Origin: Staphylococcus schweitzeri
GTDB taxonomy: Bacteria > Bacillota > Bacilli > Staphylococcales > Staphylococcaceae
DNA: 64,000 nucleotides
Assembly (NCBI RefSeq): GCF_002902405.1
Contig: NZ_PPQS01000012.1
Coordinates: forward strand, 43,568-107,567
Direction: 5' to 3'
Positions 54,380-64,000 of the stretch are shown in pieces. The notes under the pieces are model-generated. The model ran no database searches, was not told the DNA's origin, and saw only the letters and a list, made by a program, of their open reading frames with translations. Position numbers and translations under genes: made by a program. Numbering within the stretch: position 1 is the stretch's first letter; each line of letters starts with the position of its first letter.

Positions 54380-56227
54380 ATGACTAATAAAAGAGAAGAT
54401 GTCCGCAATATAGCAATTATTGCTCACGTTGACCATGGTAAAACAACACTCGTAGATGAGTTGTTAAAACAATCTGGTATATTCAGAGAAAATGAACATG
54501 TTGATGAACGTGCAATGGACTCTAATGACATCGAGAGAGAACGTGGTATAACAATTCTAGCCAAAAATACGGCTGTTGATTATAAAGGTACACGTATTAA
54601 TATTTTAGATACACCGGGGCACGCCGACTTTGGTGGAGAAGTAGAACGTATTATGAAAATGGTAGACGGTGTTGTTTTAGTAGTAGATGCATATGAAGGT
54701 ACAATGCCTCAAACACGTTTTGTACTTAAAAAAGCATTAGAACAAAACTTGAAACCAGTTGTTGTTGTTAATAAAATAGATAAACCATCAGCTCGCCCAG
54801 AAGGCGTCGTAGATGAAGTATTAGATTTGTTTATTGAACTAGAAGCTAATGATGAACAATTAGATTTCCCTGTAGTATATGCTTCAGCTGTAAATGGAAC
54901 TGCTAGTTTAGATTCTGAAAAACAAGATGATAATTTACAATCTTTATATGAAACAATTATTGATTATGTTCCAGCCCCTATTGACAATAGCGATGAACCA
55001 TTACAATTCCAAGTTGCATTACTAGACTATAATGACTATGTTGGTCGTATTGGTATTGGTCGTGTATTCAGAGGTAAAATGCGCGTTGGGGATAACGTAT
55101 CTTTAATTAAATTAGATGGTACAGTTAAAAACTTCCGTGTAACTAAAATGTTTGGTTACTTTGGATTAAAACGTCTTGAAATTGAAGAAGCACAGGCTGG
55201 TGACTTAATTGCTGTTTCAGGAATGGAAGATATCAACGTTGGTGAAACTGTAACACCACATGATCATCAAGAAGCATTACCAGTATTACGTATTGACGAA
55301 CCAACACTTGAAATGACTTTTAAAGTAAATAATTCACCATTTGCTGGACGTGAAGGTGATTTCGTAACAGCCCGTCAAATACAAGAGCGTTTAAATCAAC
55401 AATTAGAGACTGATGTATCATTGAAAGTTTCAAATACAGATTCACCTGATACATGGGTTGTTGCTGGACGTGGAGAATTACATTTATCGATTCTAATTGA
55501 AAACATGCGTCGTGAAGGATATGAATTACAAGTATCTAAACCACAAGTAATTATTAAAGAAATTGACGGAGTTATGTGTGAACCATTTGAGCGTGTTCAA
55601 TGTGAAGTACCTCAAGAAAATGCTGGTGCAGTTATTGAATCATTAGGAGCACGTAAAGGTGAAATGGTCGATATGACTACAACTGATAATGGATTAACGC
55701 GTTTAATCTTCAATGTACCTGCCCGTGGTATGATTGGTTATACAACTGAGTTTATGTCTATGACAAGAGGTTATGGTATTATCAATCATACGTTTGAAGA
55801 GTTCAGACCACGTATTAAAGCTCAAATCGGTGGACGACGTAATGGTGCTTTAATTTCTATGGACCAAGGATCTGCAAGTACGTATGCAATATTAGGACTT
55901 GAAGACAGAGGGGTTAACTTCATGGAACCTGGTACAGAAGTTTATGAAGGTATGATTGTTGGTGAACATAATCGTGAAAATGACTTAACAGTTAATATCA
56001 CTAAGACTAAACATCAAACAAACGTACGTTCTGCAACGAAAGACCAAACTCAAACAATGAATAGACCTCGTATTCTAACTTTAGAAGAAGCATTACAATT
56101 CATTAATGATGATGAATTGGTTGAGGTTACACCAGAAAGTATCCGTTTGAGAAAGAAAATTTTAAATAAAAACGTTCGTGAAAAAGAAGCAAAACGTATT
56201 AAACAAATGATGCAAGAAAACGAGTAA
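54380..56227 (+). CDS. typA: Ribosome-associated GTPase TypA/BipA
   Basis: Translational GTPase of the EF-G type involved in 50S assembly and stress growth. 615 residues from the ATG at 54380 (AAGGAAAT upstream); the upstream in-frame ATG is not used. G1 AHVDHGKT (15-22), G3 DTPGHADF and G4 NKID are all present, followed by the EF-G-like domains and the BipA-specific C-terminal domain. Confidence 0.97.
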   Translation: MTNKREDVRNIAIIAHVDHGKTTLVDELLKQSGIFRENEHVDERAMDSNDIERERGITILAKNTAVDYKGTRINILDTPGHADFGGEVERIMKMVDGVVLVVDAYEGTMPQTRFVLKKALEQNLKPVVVVNKIDKPSARPEGVVDEVLDLFIELEANDEQLDFPVVYASAVNGTASLDSEKQDDNLQSLYETIIDYVPAPIDNSDEPLQFQVALLDYNDYVGRIGIGRVFRGKMRVGDNVSLIKLDGTVKNFRVTKMFGYFGLKRLEIEEAQAGDLIAVSGMEDINVGETVTPHDHQEALPVLRIDEPTLEMTFKVNNSPFAGREGDFVTARQIQERLNQQLETDVSLKVSNTDSPDTWVVAGRGELHLSILIENMRREGYELQVSKPQVIIKEIDGVMCEPFERVQCEVPQENAGAVIESLGARKGEMVDMTTTDNGLTRLIFNVPARGMIGYTTEFMSMTRGYGIINHTFEEFRPRIKAQIGGRRNGALISMDQGSASTYAILGLEDRGVNFMEPGTEVYEGMIVGEHNRENDLTVNITKTKHQTNVRSATKDQTQTMNRPRILTLEEALQFINDDELVEVTPESIRLRKKILNKNVREKEAKRIKQMMQENE

Positions 56228-56254
56228 TTAAAATATGTTTAAAGTAAGATAAAT

Positions 56255-56297
56255 AAAAGAGAAGCTAAGTGATGAATTTTACTTAGCTTCTCTTTTA
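56255..56297. terminator. Bidirectional terminator between typA and ylaI
   Basis: A perfect 16-bp stem (56255-56270 with 56281-56296), 10-base loop, A/T tracts on both sides. Confidence 0.9.
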
Positions 56298-56325
56298 ATA
56301 TTGATTGAACAGTTCAATGTCGCTA

Positions 56326-56493
56326 TTAATCGAGAGGATAATGTTGTGCTCTCTGCTTAGGCGTATCTAAACGACTCTTACAATCGTCACACATAAATGT
56401 ACGTATTGGATTATTTTTTAGCCTTTTAGATTCGGTTGTACGTTCATCTATAAATACCTTAGCGTCACAGATAATACATTGCACTTGTCGCAA
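56326..56493 (-). CDS. ylaI: YlaI-like (DUF2197) small zinc-ribbon protein
   Basis: A 55-residue protein with two CxxC pairs (CIIC and CDDC), a zinc-ribbon pattern as in YlaI/DUF2197. Function unknown. The TTG at 56493 is chosen because GAGGTG lies 7 bases upstream; it gives the RQVQCIICDAK opening of the family. An ATG at 56520 overlaps the end of the preceding gene and has no ribosome site. Confidence 0.8.
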   Translation of the reverse strand: MRQVQCIICDAKVFIDERTTESKRLKNNPIRTFMCDDCKSRLDTPKQRAQHYPLD

Positions 56494-56494
56494 A

Positions 56495-56977
56495 CTAAAA
56501 CACCTCAATGTATGTGACATGGTTTATTTGATTTGAATAACCATTTTCTTGATTATAAATAAAGCTATCTACTCCATTATCGTCGTATAGACGTTTACCA
56601 TCTTTAGCGAATTGGAAAAATAAATATGGTAATAAATCCAAAGGTATATCTAAATGATTTTGATCATTTGATAAACGAATTGTAGATGCGGAATCTATAG
56701 GTTCCGCATGTTTGAAGAAAGGTGTCATATTAATTACAAATGAACCTTCTAACATAGCACGCTTTTTATATTTAATTTCAGAATTTAACGTAGGTGGATT
56801 AGTTTGACCTTCTAAAATAGCACGATTCCATTCATGGTTATTTTCAAAGTCAATCGGCTTTGAACCATCAAAGACACCTTTTTCTAAATCTTCAATGCTG
56901 ACTTTTCTATCATCGAAAATCCAAGTCGTACTATCTAATGTTATAGGAAACTTTACGGCTCCTTTAATTTGTATCAT
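56495..56977 (-). CDS. YlaL-like conserved hypothetical protein
   Basis: A 160-residue soluble protein with no signal peptide or clear motif. By position next to ylaI, ylaN and ftsW, the Bacillus order, it most likely corresponds to YlaL. Function unknown. GGGAGTGGG lies before the ATG. The stop is 1 base before the ylaI start, so the two genes form one operon. Confidence 0.7.
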   Translation of the reverse strand: MIQIKGAVKFPITLDSTTWIFDDRKVSIEDLEKGVFDGSKPIDFENNHEWNRAILEGQTNPPTLNSEIKYKKRAMLEGSFVINMTPFFKHAEPIDSASTIRLSNDQNHLDIPLDLLPYLFFQFAKDGKRLYDDNGVDSFIYNQENGYSNQINHVTYIEVF

Positions 56978-57046
56978 TTTCCCACTCCCTATGATTTGTA
57001 TATCAACATTTTAACACAAATTGCCAAAGACACATTTTAAATCTAC

Positions 57047-57075
57047 TTGCTTTTTAATATTTAGTAAGATAAACT
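57047..57075 (+). promoter_or_regulatory. Promoter of ylaN
   Basis: TTGCTT (57047-57052), a 17-base spacer and TAAACT (57070-57075). Confidence 0.5.
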
Positions 57076-57116
57076 TTTATTAAGACTTTAGAATTTATAT
57101 AGAGGGGGAGCGTGTC

Positions 57117-57392
57117 ATGGCGAAACAATCGACAATGAAAAATGCAGCTTTGAAACAATTGACTAAAGATGCAGATGAAATCTTACATCTGATCAAAGTC
57201 CAACTAGATAATTTAACTTTACCTTCATGCCCGTTATATGAAGAAGTACTTGATACTCAAATGTTTGGACTTCAAAAAGAAGTAGATTTTGCTGTTAAAT
57301 TAGGTTTAGTTGACCGTGAAGATGGTAAACAAATTATGTTACGTCTTGAAAAAGAACTTTCTAAATTACATGAAGCATATACACTTGTTTAA
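57117..57392 (+). CDS. ylaN: YlaN (UPF0358), iron-linked regulator
   Basis: A 91-residue helical protein of the UPF0358 family. It is reported in Bacillus and S. aureus to bind Fe(II) and relieve Fur repression, linking iron status and Fe-S cluster biogenesis. GGGGGAG precedes the start. Monocistronic, with its own promoter and terminator. Confidence 0.93.
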   Translation: MAKQSTMKNAALKQLTKDADEILHLIKVQLDNLTLPSCPLYEEVLDTQMFGLQKEVDFAVKLGLVDREDGKQIMLRLEKELSKLHEAYTLV

Positions 57393-57479
57393 GGTTAAAT
57401 ATATAAATATACGAATTAAGGCGTAAGACAATCGTTAATTGAATTGCGCCGATTTTAAATTTACTCTATCATTTTTTAT

Positions 57480-57526
57480 AAGTGGCTGCTGTGTTATCTA
57501 ATAGATAACATGACAGTCACTTTTAT
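57480..57526 (+). terminator. Terminator of ylaN
   Basis: An imperfect 20-bp stem (57480-57499 with 57503-57522) followed by TTTTATT. Confidence 0.8.
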
Positions 57527-57593
57527 TGACTTTAGCGATTCACGATATTAATATAAAACATTCTATAAATTACCTCAAGATACCTGTTAATAT

Positions 57594-57623
57594 TTGTGAT
57601 TATGACTATGTCATGTATATAAT
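57594..57623 (+). promoter_or_regulatory. Promoter of ftsW
   Basis: TTGTGA (57594-57599), an 18-base spacer and TATAAT (57618-57623). Confidence 0.45.
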
Positions 57624-57702
57624 AAGTAACACGGATTTTAAAAATTATAGTGTTTAATAAAATCATTGAAAGTATAAATTGTAGAATTGGATGACTGAAT
57701 AT

Positions 57703-58929
57703 ATGAAGAATTTTAGAAGTATTTTACGGTATATTGGTAGAACGTCTAAGTTTATTGATTATCCGTTATTAGTTACATATATTGTATTAAGTTTAATAGG
57801 ATTAGTGATGGTTTATAGTGCCAGTATGGTACCCGCGACGAAAGGGACATTGACTGGTGGAATTGATGTTCCGGGTACATATTTTTATAATAGACAATTA
57901 GCATACGTAATTATGAGCTTTATAATTGTATTTTTCATAGCCTTCTTAATGAATGTAAAGCTGTTAAGTAATATTAAAGTCCAAAAAGGCATGATTATAG
58001 CAATCGTTTCACTTTTATTACTAACGTTAGTTATTGGTAAAGATATTAATGGTTCTAAAAGTTGGATTAACTTAGGATTTATGAACTTACAAGCATCTGA
58101 ATTATTAAAAATTGTAATTATTTTATATGTTCCATTTATGATTAGCAAAAAAATGCCAAGAGTATTAAGTCAGCCAAAAATTATTTTGAGTCCTATTGTT
58201 CTAGCACTAGGCTGTACATTTTTAGTGTTTTTACAAAAAGATGTCGGACAAACATTACTTATATTAATCATTTTATTTGCGATAATATTTTATTCAGGTA
58301 TTGGTGTAAATAAAGTGTTGAAATTTGGGGTACCGGCTGTATTAGGTTTTTTAGTCGTTTTTGTCATTGCTTTAATGGCAGGTTGGTTACCAAGTTATTT
58401 AACAGCTCGATTTAGCACATTAACGGATCCATTCCAATTTGAATCAGGAACGGGTTACCATATTTCCAATTCATTACTTGCAATCGGCAATGGCGGTCTA
58501 TTCGGTAAAGGACTAGGAAATAGTGCAATGAAATTAGGTTATTTACCTGAACCGCATACCGATTTTATCTTTGCAATTATTTGTGAAGAATTAGGATTAA
58601 TCGGTGGGTTACTCGTTATCACGCTTGAGTTTTTCATTGTATATCGAGCTTTCCAATTTGCTAACAAAACATCATCTTATTTTTATAAATTAGTATGTGT
58701 CGGAATTGCTACTTACTTTGGAAGCCAAACGTTCGTTAACATTGGGGGGATTTCGGCAACTATACCATTAACAGGTGTACCATTACCATTTATAAGTTTT
58801 GGTGGTTCATCAATGATCAGTTTGAGTATTGCCATGGGACTCCTTTTAATTGTAGGTAAACAAATTAAAGTTGACCAACAACGTAAAAAGAAACAACAAA
58901 AAGTTGATATTAGAAGACGATTTAATTAA
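57703..58929 (+). CDS. ftsW: Septal peptidoglycan polymerase FtsW
   Basis: SEDS glycosyltransferase that polymerises lipid II at the septum with a partner PBP. About ten membrane helices in 408 residues. SEDS features: GINGSKSWI-type region (DINGSKSWINLG), HTDFIFAIICEELG and the C-terminal GVPLPFISFGGSSMISLS. The start at 57703 is chosen because GGATGA lies 8 bases upstream; 57691 has no such site, but neither is strong. Confidence 0.9.
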   Translation: MKNFRSILRYIGRTSKFIDYPLLVTYIVLSLIGLVMVYSASMVPATKGTLTGGIDVPGTYFYNRQLAYVIMSFIIVFFIAFLMNVKLLSNIKVQKGMIIAIVSLLLLTLVIGKDINGSKSWINLGFMNLQASELLKIVIILYVPFMISKKMPRVLSQPKIILSPIVLALGCTFLVFLQKDVGQTLLILIILFAIIFYSGIGVNKVLKFGVPAVLGFLVVFVIALMAGWLPSYLTARFSTLTDPFQFESGTGYHISNSLLAIGNGGLFGKGLGNSAMKLGYLPEPHTDFIFAIICEELGLIGGLLVITLEFFIVYRAFQFANKTSSYFYKLVCVGIATYFGSQTFVNIGGISATIPLTGVPLPFISFGGSSMISLSIAMGLLLIVGKQIKVDQQRKKKQQKVDIRRRFN

Positions 58930-58937
58930 ATAAATTG

Positions 58938-58999
58938 AAGCCAATATTTAGAATGCGATAATTTTTATCAAGAATGCATTCTGAATGTTGGCTTTTTTG
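58938..58999 (+). terminator. Terminator of ftsW
   Basis: Imperfect 19-bp stem (58938-58956 with 58976-58994) and TTTTTTGTTT. Confidence 0.85.
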
Positions 59000-59163
59000 T
59001 TTATAAAAATTACAGTAATTGTTGATTTTAAATTTTGAATGTAATAAACAGTGGATTAGTTTAATTGATAATTAGGTTAATTTCATTAAAACTATCTAGG
59101 GAATTATAACCAAAGTAATAATAAGGTGTAAGATTAAAATCAAATTTGAACAAAATTTATTTA

Positions 59164-59345
59164 GTTGTCCCACCCCAACTTGCACATTATTGTAAGCTGA
59201 CTTTCCGCCAGCTTCTATGTTGGGGCCCCGCCGGCAAGGTTGACTAGAATTGAATAAGCCTGTTACAAGCGCACTATCATTCACTCAACGACTGCCGATA
59301 TAATATAGAAACACCGAGGACATTGATGTATATTCCAGACTCATC
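59164..59345. repeat. STAR-like staphylococcal intergenic repeat
   Basis: Contains the STAR core TGTTGGGGCCCC (59218-59229) followed by GCCGGC, preceded by CCCACCCCAAC (inverted to the GTTGGGG part) and followed by the conserved flank TTGACTAGAATTGAA and GGACATTGATGTA. It is much richer in GC than its surroundings. The same element occurs many times in S. aureus genomes, as I recall. Confidence 0.75.
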
Positions 59346-59720
59346 AAATTTTATAAAGGTATTAAGAGATAATTATAAATAAATTTTATAGTTAAAATTG
59401 AACAAAGGAGGTAGCGAAATTATAATCTTGATGATAAGATAAAGTTATTGCTATTGATAATAAAAGTTGATGTTTTGCGATTTTATTTTAAAATATTTAG
59501 AATTGCAAAAATCAAAAATTTTTCGCAACAGAAACGTGGAAAAGTTGTTGTTACAATGTCATTTTTGAAAATACCTTTATGAAATGGAGGTAGTCATCAG
59601 TGCAAGTATGTTAAATTTTCAAAATTTGAAACATAACTATAGCAAAAAAGAATGCTTTAAGATAAAATTTTATTATCTAATTAGTTAGAAAATTCTAATA
59701 GTTCGAGGAGTGTATCGCTA
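59346..59720 (+). promoter_or_regulatory. Leader region of pyc
   Basis: TACAAT (59552-59557) with an extended TGT is the best -10. Two identical GGAGGTAG sequences (59407-59414 and 59586-59593) look like strong ribosome sites but have no gene after them; the second leads into a 4-codon frame at 59600-59614. Confidence 0.35.
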
Positions 59721-62700
59721 TTGAAACAAATAAAAAAGTTACTTGTTGCTAACCGTGGAGAAATTGCAATTCGTATATTTAGAGCGGCAGCAGAATTAGA
59801 CATCAGCACAGTTGCAATTTATTCAAATGAAGACAAAAGTTCATTACATAGATATAAAGCAGATGAATCCTATTTAGTTGGAAGTGACTTAGGCCCTGCT
59901 GAAAGTTATTTAAATATTGAGCGTATTATTGAAGTAGCAAAACAAGCAAATGTGGATGCGATTCATCCTGGCTATGGATTTTTAAGTGAAAATGAACAAT
60001 TTGCACGTCGATGTGCTGAAGAAGGTATTAAATTTATTGGTCCTCATTTAGAACATTTAGATATGTTCGGTGATAAAGTTAAAGCACGTACAACAGCAAT
60101 TAAAGCAGAATTACCAGTAATTCCTGGTACTGATGGACCAATTAAATCATATGAGCTTGCAAAAGCATTTGCCGAAGAAGCTGGTTTTCCATTAATGATT
60201 AAAGCTACTAGTGGCGGTGGCGGTAAAGGTATGAGGATTGTTCGTGAAGAAAGTGAATTAGAAGATGCTTTCCATCGTGCAAAATCTGAAGCTGAAAAAT
60301 CATTTGGTAATAGTGAAGTTTACATAGAAAGATATATTGATAATCCTAAGCATATTGAAGTACAGGTCATTGGAGATGAACATGGTAATATTGTACATCT
60401 TTACGAACGTGATTGTTCTGTACAACGTCGTCATCAAAAGGTTGTTGAGGTTGCACCATCAGTTGGTTTATCATCAGATTTACGTCAACGTATTTGTGAT
60501 GCTGCAATACAATTAATGGAAAACATCAAATATGTCAATGCTGGTACTGTGGAATTCTTAGTATCAGGTAATGAATTCTTCTTTATTGAAGTTAATCCAC
60601 GTGTACAAGTAGAGCATACGATTACCGAAATGGTTACAGGTATTGATATAGTTAAAACGCAAATATTAGTTGCAGCTGGCGCTAATTTATTTGGTGAAGA
60701 AATTAATATGCCACAACAAAAAGATATTACGACATTAGGTTATGCAATTCAATGTCGTATTACAACTGAAGATCCATTAAATGATTTCATGCCTGATACA
60801 GGTACTATCATTGCTTATCGTTCGAGTGGTGGTTTTGGTGTTCGTCTTGATGCAGGTGATGGCTTCCAAGGCGCAGAAATTTCACCATATTATGATTCAT
60901 TACTTGTTAAGTTATCTACACATGCAATTTCATTTAAACAAGCAGAAGAAAAAATGGTGCGATCATTACGCGAAATGAGAATTCGTGGTGTTAAGACAAA
61001 TATTCCATTCTTAATTAATGTAATGAAAAATAAAAAGTTCACAAGTGGTGACTATACAACCAAATTTATTGAAGAAACACCTGAATTGTTTGAAATCCAA
61101 CCTTCTTTAGATAGGGGTACTAAAACTTTAGAATATATTGGTAATGTAACGATCAATGGTTTCCCAAATGTTGAAAAGCGTCCCAAACCAGATTATGAGT
61201 TAGCATCAATTCCTACAGTTTCCACAAGTAAAATTGCTTCATTTAATGGTACAAAGCAATTACTTGATGAAGTAGGTCCAAAAGGTGTTGCTGAATGGGT
61301 TAAAAAGCAAGATGATGTCTTATTAACTGACACAACATTCAGAGATGCACACCAATCATTATTAGCAACACGAGTTAGAACTAAAGATATGATTAACATT
61401 GCATCTAAAACTGCAGAAGTATTTAAAGATGGTTTCTCGCTTGAAATGTGGGGTGGCGCAACATTCGATGTTGCATATAACTTCTTGAAGGAAAATCCAT
61501 GGGAACGACTTGAACGACTACGTAAAGCTATTCCAAATGTTTTGTTCCAGATGTTATTACGTGCCTCAAATGCAGTTGGCTATAAAAACTATGCAGATAA
61601 CGTTATTCATAAATTTGTTCAAGAAAGTGCTAAAGCTGGTATCGATGTGTTCAGAATTTTCGACTCATTAAACTGGATAGATCAAATGAAAGTTGCTAAT
61701 GAAGCGGTACAAGAAGCTGGTAAAATTTCTGAAGGCACGATTTGTTATACTGGAGATATTTTAAATCCAGAACGCTCAAATATTTATACGTTAGAATATT
61801 ATGTGAAACTTGCGAAAGAATTAGAACGCGAAGGATTCCATATTTTAGCAATTAAAGATATGGCAGGCTTATTGAAGCCGAAAGCGGCCTTTGAGTTGAT
61901 AGGTGAATTAAAAGCTGCTGTAGATTTACCAATACATCTTCATACACATGATACAAGTGGTAATGGTTTATTAACATACAAGCAAGCAATCGATGCAGGG
62001 GTGGATATAATAGATACAGCAGTTGCTTCAATGAGTGGTTTAACAAGTCAACCAAGTGCCAATTCTTTATATTATGCACTAAATGGTTTCCCACGCCATT
62101 TAAGAACCGAAATTGAAGGTATGGAAGCATTAAGTCATTATTGGTCTACGGTAAGAACATATTATTCAGATTTTGAAAGTGATATAAAATCACCAAACAC
62201 TGAAATTTATCAACATGAGATGCCGGGCGGACAATATTCAAATTTAAGTCAACAAGCTAAAAGTTTAGGTCTTGGAGAAAGATTTGATGAAGTAAAAGAC
62301 ATGTATCGTCGTGTGAACTTCTTATTTGGTGATATTGTTAAAGTAACTCCATCATCTAAAGTAGTTGGTGATATGGCTCTTTACATGGTGCAAAATGACC
62401 TTGATGAACAATCTGTCATTTCAGAAGGACACAAACTGGATTTCCCTGAATCTGTTGTATCATTCTTTAAAGGTGAAATTGGTCAACCAGTGAATGGTTT
62501 TAATAAAGACTTACAAGCTGTTATTTTAAAAGGGCAAGAAGCATTAACAGCTCGTCCAGGTGAATATTTAGAGCCAGTTGATTTTGAAAAAGTCCGTGAG
62601 TCGCTTGAAGAAAAGCAACAAGGTCCTGTTACTGAGCAGGATATAATTAGTTATGTATTATATCCAAAGGTATATGAACAATATATTCAAACTAGAGATC

Positions 62701-63173
62701 AATACGGAAACTTATCGCTACTTGATACGCCTACGTTCTTCTTCGGAATGCGTAATGGTGAAACAGTAGAAATCGAAATCGATAAAGGTAAACGATTAAT
62801 TATTAAACTAGAAACGATTAGTGAACCAGATGAAAATGGTAATAGAACGATTTACTATGCGATGAATGGTCAAGCGAGACGTATTTACATTAAAGATGAA
62901 AATGTGCATACAAATGCGAACGTTAAGCCAAAAGCAGATAAGAGTAATCCAAGTCACATTGGTGCCCAAATGCCAGGTTCAGTAACTGAAGTAAAAGTTA
63001 GTGTAGGTGAAACTGTGAAAGCTAACCAGCCGTTGCTAATCACTGAAGCTATGAAAATGGAAACAACAATTCAAGCGCCATTTGACGGTGTGATCAAACA
63101 AGTAACTGTAAATAGTGGTGATACAATAGCGACAGGCGATTTATTAATCGAAATCGAAAAAGCAACTGACTAA
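59721..63173 (+). CDS. pyc: Pyruvate carboxylase
   Basis: Biotin enzyme replenishing oxaloacetate: HCO3- plus ATP carboxylates biotin, then pyruvate. 1150 residues, a single chain. Biotin carboxylase domain about 1-455 (ATP-grasp GGGGKGMR), carboxyltransferase about 530-800 (DTTFRDAHQSLLATRVR), the allosteric/tetramerisation region, and the biotin-carrier domain about 1080-1150 with Lys1112 in EAMKME. The start is TTG with GAGGAG upstream, giving the family start KQIKKLLVANRGE. Confidence 0.96.
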   Translation: MKQIKKLLVANRGEIAIRIFRAAAELDISTVAIYSNEDKSSLHRYKADESYLVGSDLGPAESYLNIERIIEVAKQANVDAIHPGYGFLSENEQFARRCAEEGIKFIGPHLEHLDMFGDKVKARTTAIKAELPVIPGTDGPIKSYELAKAFAEEAGFPLMIKATSGGGGKGMRIVREESELEDAFHRAKSEAEKSFGNSEVYIERYIDNPKHIEVQVIGDEHGNIVHLYERDCSVQRRHQKVVEVAPSVGLSSDLRQRICDAAIQLMENIKYVNAGTVEFLVSGNEFFFIEVNPRVQVEHTITEMVTGIDIVKTQILVAAGANLFGEEINMPQQKDITTLGYAIQCRITTEDPLNDFMPDTGTIIAYRSSGGFGVRLDAGDGFQGAEISPYYDSLLVKLSTHAISFKQAEEKMVRSLREMRIRGVKTNIPFLINVMKNKKFTSGDYTTKFIEETPELFEIQPSLDRGTKTLEYIGNVTINGFPNVEKRPKPDYELASIPTVSTSKIASFNGTKQLLDEVGPKGVAEWVKKQDDVLLTDTTFRDAHQSLLATRVRTKDMINIASKTAEVFKDGFSLEMWGGATFDVAYNFLKENPWERLERLRKAIPNVLFQMLLRASNAVGYKNYADNVIHKFVQESAKAGIDVFRIFDSLNWIDQMKVANEAVQEAGKISEGTICYTGDILNPERSNIYTLEYYVKLAKELEREGFHILAIKDMAGLLKPKAAFELIGELKAAVDLPIHLHTHDTSGNGLLTYKQAIDAGVDIIDTAVASMSGLTSQPSANSLYYALNGFPRHLRTEIEGMEALSHYWSTVRTYYSDFESDIKSPNTEIYQHEMPGGQYSNLSQQAKSLGLGERFDEVKDMYRRVNFLFGDIVKVTPSSKVVGDMALYMVQNDLDEQSVISEGHKLDFPESVVSFFKGEIGQPVNGFNKDLQAVILKGQEALTARPGEYLEPVDFEKVRESLEEKQQGPVTEQDIISYVLYPKVYEQYIQTRDQYGNLSLLDTPTFFFGMRNGETVEIEIDKGKRLIIKLETISEPDENGNRTIYYAMNGQARRIYIKDENVHTNANVKPKADKSNPSHIGAQMPGSVTEVKVSVGETVKANQPLLITEAMKMETTIQAPFDGVIKQVTVNSGDTIATGDLLIEIEKATD

Positions 63174-63178
63174 TATAT

Positions 63179-63217
63179 AAGCGAGATTATATTTGAAATG
63201 CTGTAATCTCGCTTTAT
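63179..63217 (+). terminator. Terminator of pyc
   Basis: A 13-bp stem AAGCGAGATTA/TAATCTCGCTT (63179-63190 with 63203-63214) followed by a T-rich stretch. Confidence 0.8.
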
Positions 63218-63261
63218 TATTAACATTTATAAGAAGTCGCTACAGATTTTATCGCTGTAAC

Positions 63262-63306
63262 AAAAATAACCGTAATTTTAATGGTCTATCCATTAAAATT
63301 ACGGTT
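63262..63306 (-). terminator. Terminator of ctaA
   Basis: A perfect 17-bp stem (63268-63284 with 63290-63306) with T's on the minus strand. It lies 5 bases after the ctaA stop. Confidence 0.9.
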
Positions 63307-63311
63307 ACTTT

Positions 63312-64000
63312 TTATGATTTTTGACTTCTTACTGAACGTAACATTAACATAATAAAGTATGTTGTCATTCCGAATAAGTATGTGATAAATAATGCGTGGA
63401 ATAACGCGATGATTAAGTTAACATTTGTCATAATTGATAATGCGCCTGTAACAACTTGTAGTATGACAAGAATAAATGCTGCAGTATAACCATAACGAAT
63501 TGTACGGTTGTTTGGATAATTTTTAACAGCATGAATATACGTAATCATAATAATTGTAAATACGATAAATGCCATGATTCGATGTGCAAGTTGCACCCAA
63601 TCTTGCTCTGAATGGGGAACTAGGTCGTTAAATGGTAATGGCCAACCGCCATAAGCTAAGCTAGCGTCTGCATGTCGAACTAAGGCACCTGTGTAAACAC
63701 CACAATAAATAATAATCGCCATTATCCATGTTAAACGTCTAAGAGGTTTTTTGATATATAATTCATCAGCTTCGTATTTTTGGTCTACTGAAAAAATAAT
63801 TAAAGTCATTAAGAATACAGAAGAGAAACTGATTAGTGAAATACCAAAATGTAATGCTAAAACATAATCATTTTGTTGCCAAATTACAGCAGCAGCACCA
63901 ATTAATGCTTGAAGTAATAAGAATCCTACACTAATAATTGATAATGGTTTTATCTCTTTAATATAGCCTATATGCTTCCATGCTGTTATAACTAACCATA
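63312..64000 (-). CDS. ctaA: Heme A synthase CtaA (5' end outside window)
   Basis: Oxidises heme O to heme A for the aa3-type oxidase. The frame is open from the stop to the window edge, giving 229 codons without the N-terminus; the internal ATG at 63809 is not the start because upstream codons ([17 protein letters not shown]) match the family. Heme-ligand histidines are seen in [15 protein letters not shown] and ALFHALF. At least six membrane helices remain. It supplies QoxB, encoded at the other end of the window. Confidence 0.93.
   Translation of the reverse strand, partial: WLVITAWKHIGYIKEIKPLSIISVGFLLLQALIGAAAVIWQQNDYVLALHFGISLISFSSVFLMTLIIFSVDQKYEADELYIKKPLRRLTWIMAIIIYCGVYTGALVRHADASLAYGGWPLPFNDLVPHSEQDWVQLAHRIMAFIVFTIIMITYIHAVKNYPNNRTIRYGYTAAFILVILQVVTGALSIMTNVNLIIALFHALFITYLFGMTTYFIMLMLRSVRSQKS

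Noticed and set aside
59096..59284. 62-codon minus-strand frame across the STAR-like element
   Set aside because: It reads through the repeat and has no ribosome site; an accident of the GC-rich element.
63312..63809. Taking ctaA to start at the ATG at 63809
   Set aside because: The frame stays open to the window end and the upstream codons match CtaA, so this is an internal methionine of a truncated view of the gene.

Overview
The window is an AT-rich, gene-dense piece of chromosome from a Staphylococcus of the S. aureus complex. The species group is suggested by gene content and order (lcpB-fmtA-qoxDCBA-folD-purEKCSQLFMNHD-ykoCDE-auxA-ptsHI-cydAB-ktrA-rnjA/rpoY-def-pdhABCD-potABCD-auxB-mntH-typA-ftsW-pyc-ctaA), by FmtA, AuxA and AuxB, and by staphylococcal intergenic repeats including a STAR-like element. 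Several proteins (PurE, PurK, PurD, FmtA, SuhB) differ at many positions from the S. aureus sequences as I remember them. A sister species such as S. argenteus or S. schweitzeri is therefore at least as likely as S. aureus itself; this is an inference from memory.

Layout. 1-3434: cell-envelope genes, with a DUF2538-like gene and lcpB (minus) divergent from fmtA (plus). 3888-7858: the quinol oxidase operon qoxABCD (minus). 8470-10050: a small secreted Ig-like protein and folD (minus). 10123-21546: the purine operon with a PurR operator and promoter, eleven genes and a strong terminator. 21694-24706: a thiamine-precursor ECF transporter (ykoC, ykoD, ykoE; minus) under a TPP riboswitch. 24883-25188: an inverted repeat element and a 44-residue gene. 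25341-30942: auxA, an rRNA methyltransferase, a DUF697-like gene and ptsHI. 31164-34763: a glutaredoxin-like gene, cydAB and ktrA. 34954-37916: rnjA-rpoY and def (minus). 38284-43963: lipoprotein YkyA and the pyruvate dehydrogenase operon. 44138-49967: a UPF0223 gene, a cupin/HTH regulator, potABCD and auxB. 50263-58929: mntH, suhB, typA, ylaN, ftsW and small conserved genes. 59721-64000: pyruvate carboxylase and the 3' part of ctaA.

How the genes fit together. Much of the window is central energy metabolism. HPr and enzyme I feed sugar uptake, PDH and pyruvate carboxylase split pyruvate between acetyl-CoA and oxaloacetate, and two terminal quinol oxidases (heme-copper Qox and bd-type Cyd) plus heme A synthase complete the respiratory chain. 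FolD supplies 10-formyl-THF used by PurN and PurH. A second theme is the envelope: LcpB, FmtA, AuxA and AuxB all act on or near teichoic acids, and FtsW builds septal peptidoglycan. Regulatory DNA that can be read includes paired PurBoxes, a TPP riboswitch with terminator, an MntR-type palindrome on the mntH promoter, and many intrinsic terminators.

No tRNA, rRNA, CRISPR array, insertion sequence, prophage or plasmid-type gene was seen. This is core genome, and the observations worth following up are mostly regulatory: a terminator-like fold set against the Shine-Dalgarno of the pot regulator gene, a dyad across the cydA promoter, two intergenic repeat elements, and an unusual leader before pyc.
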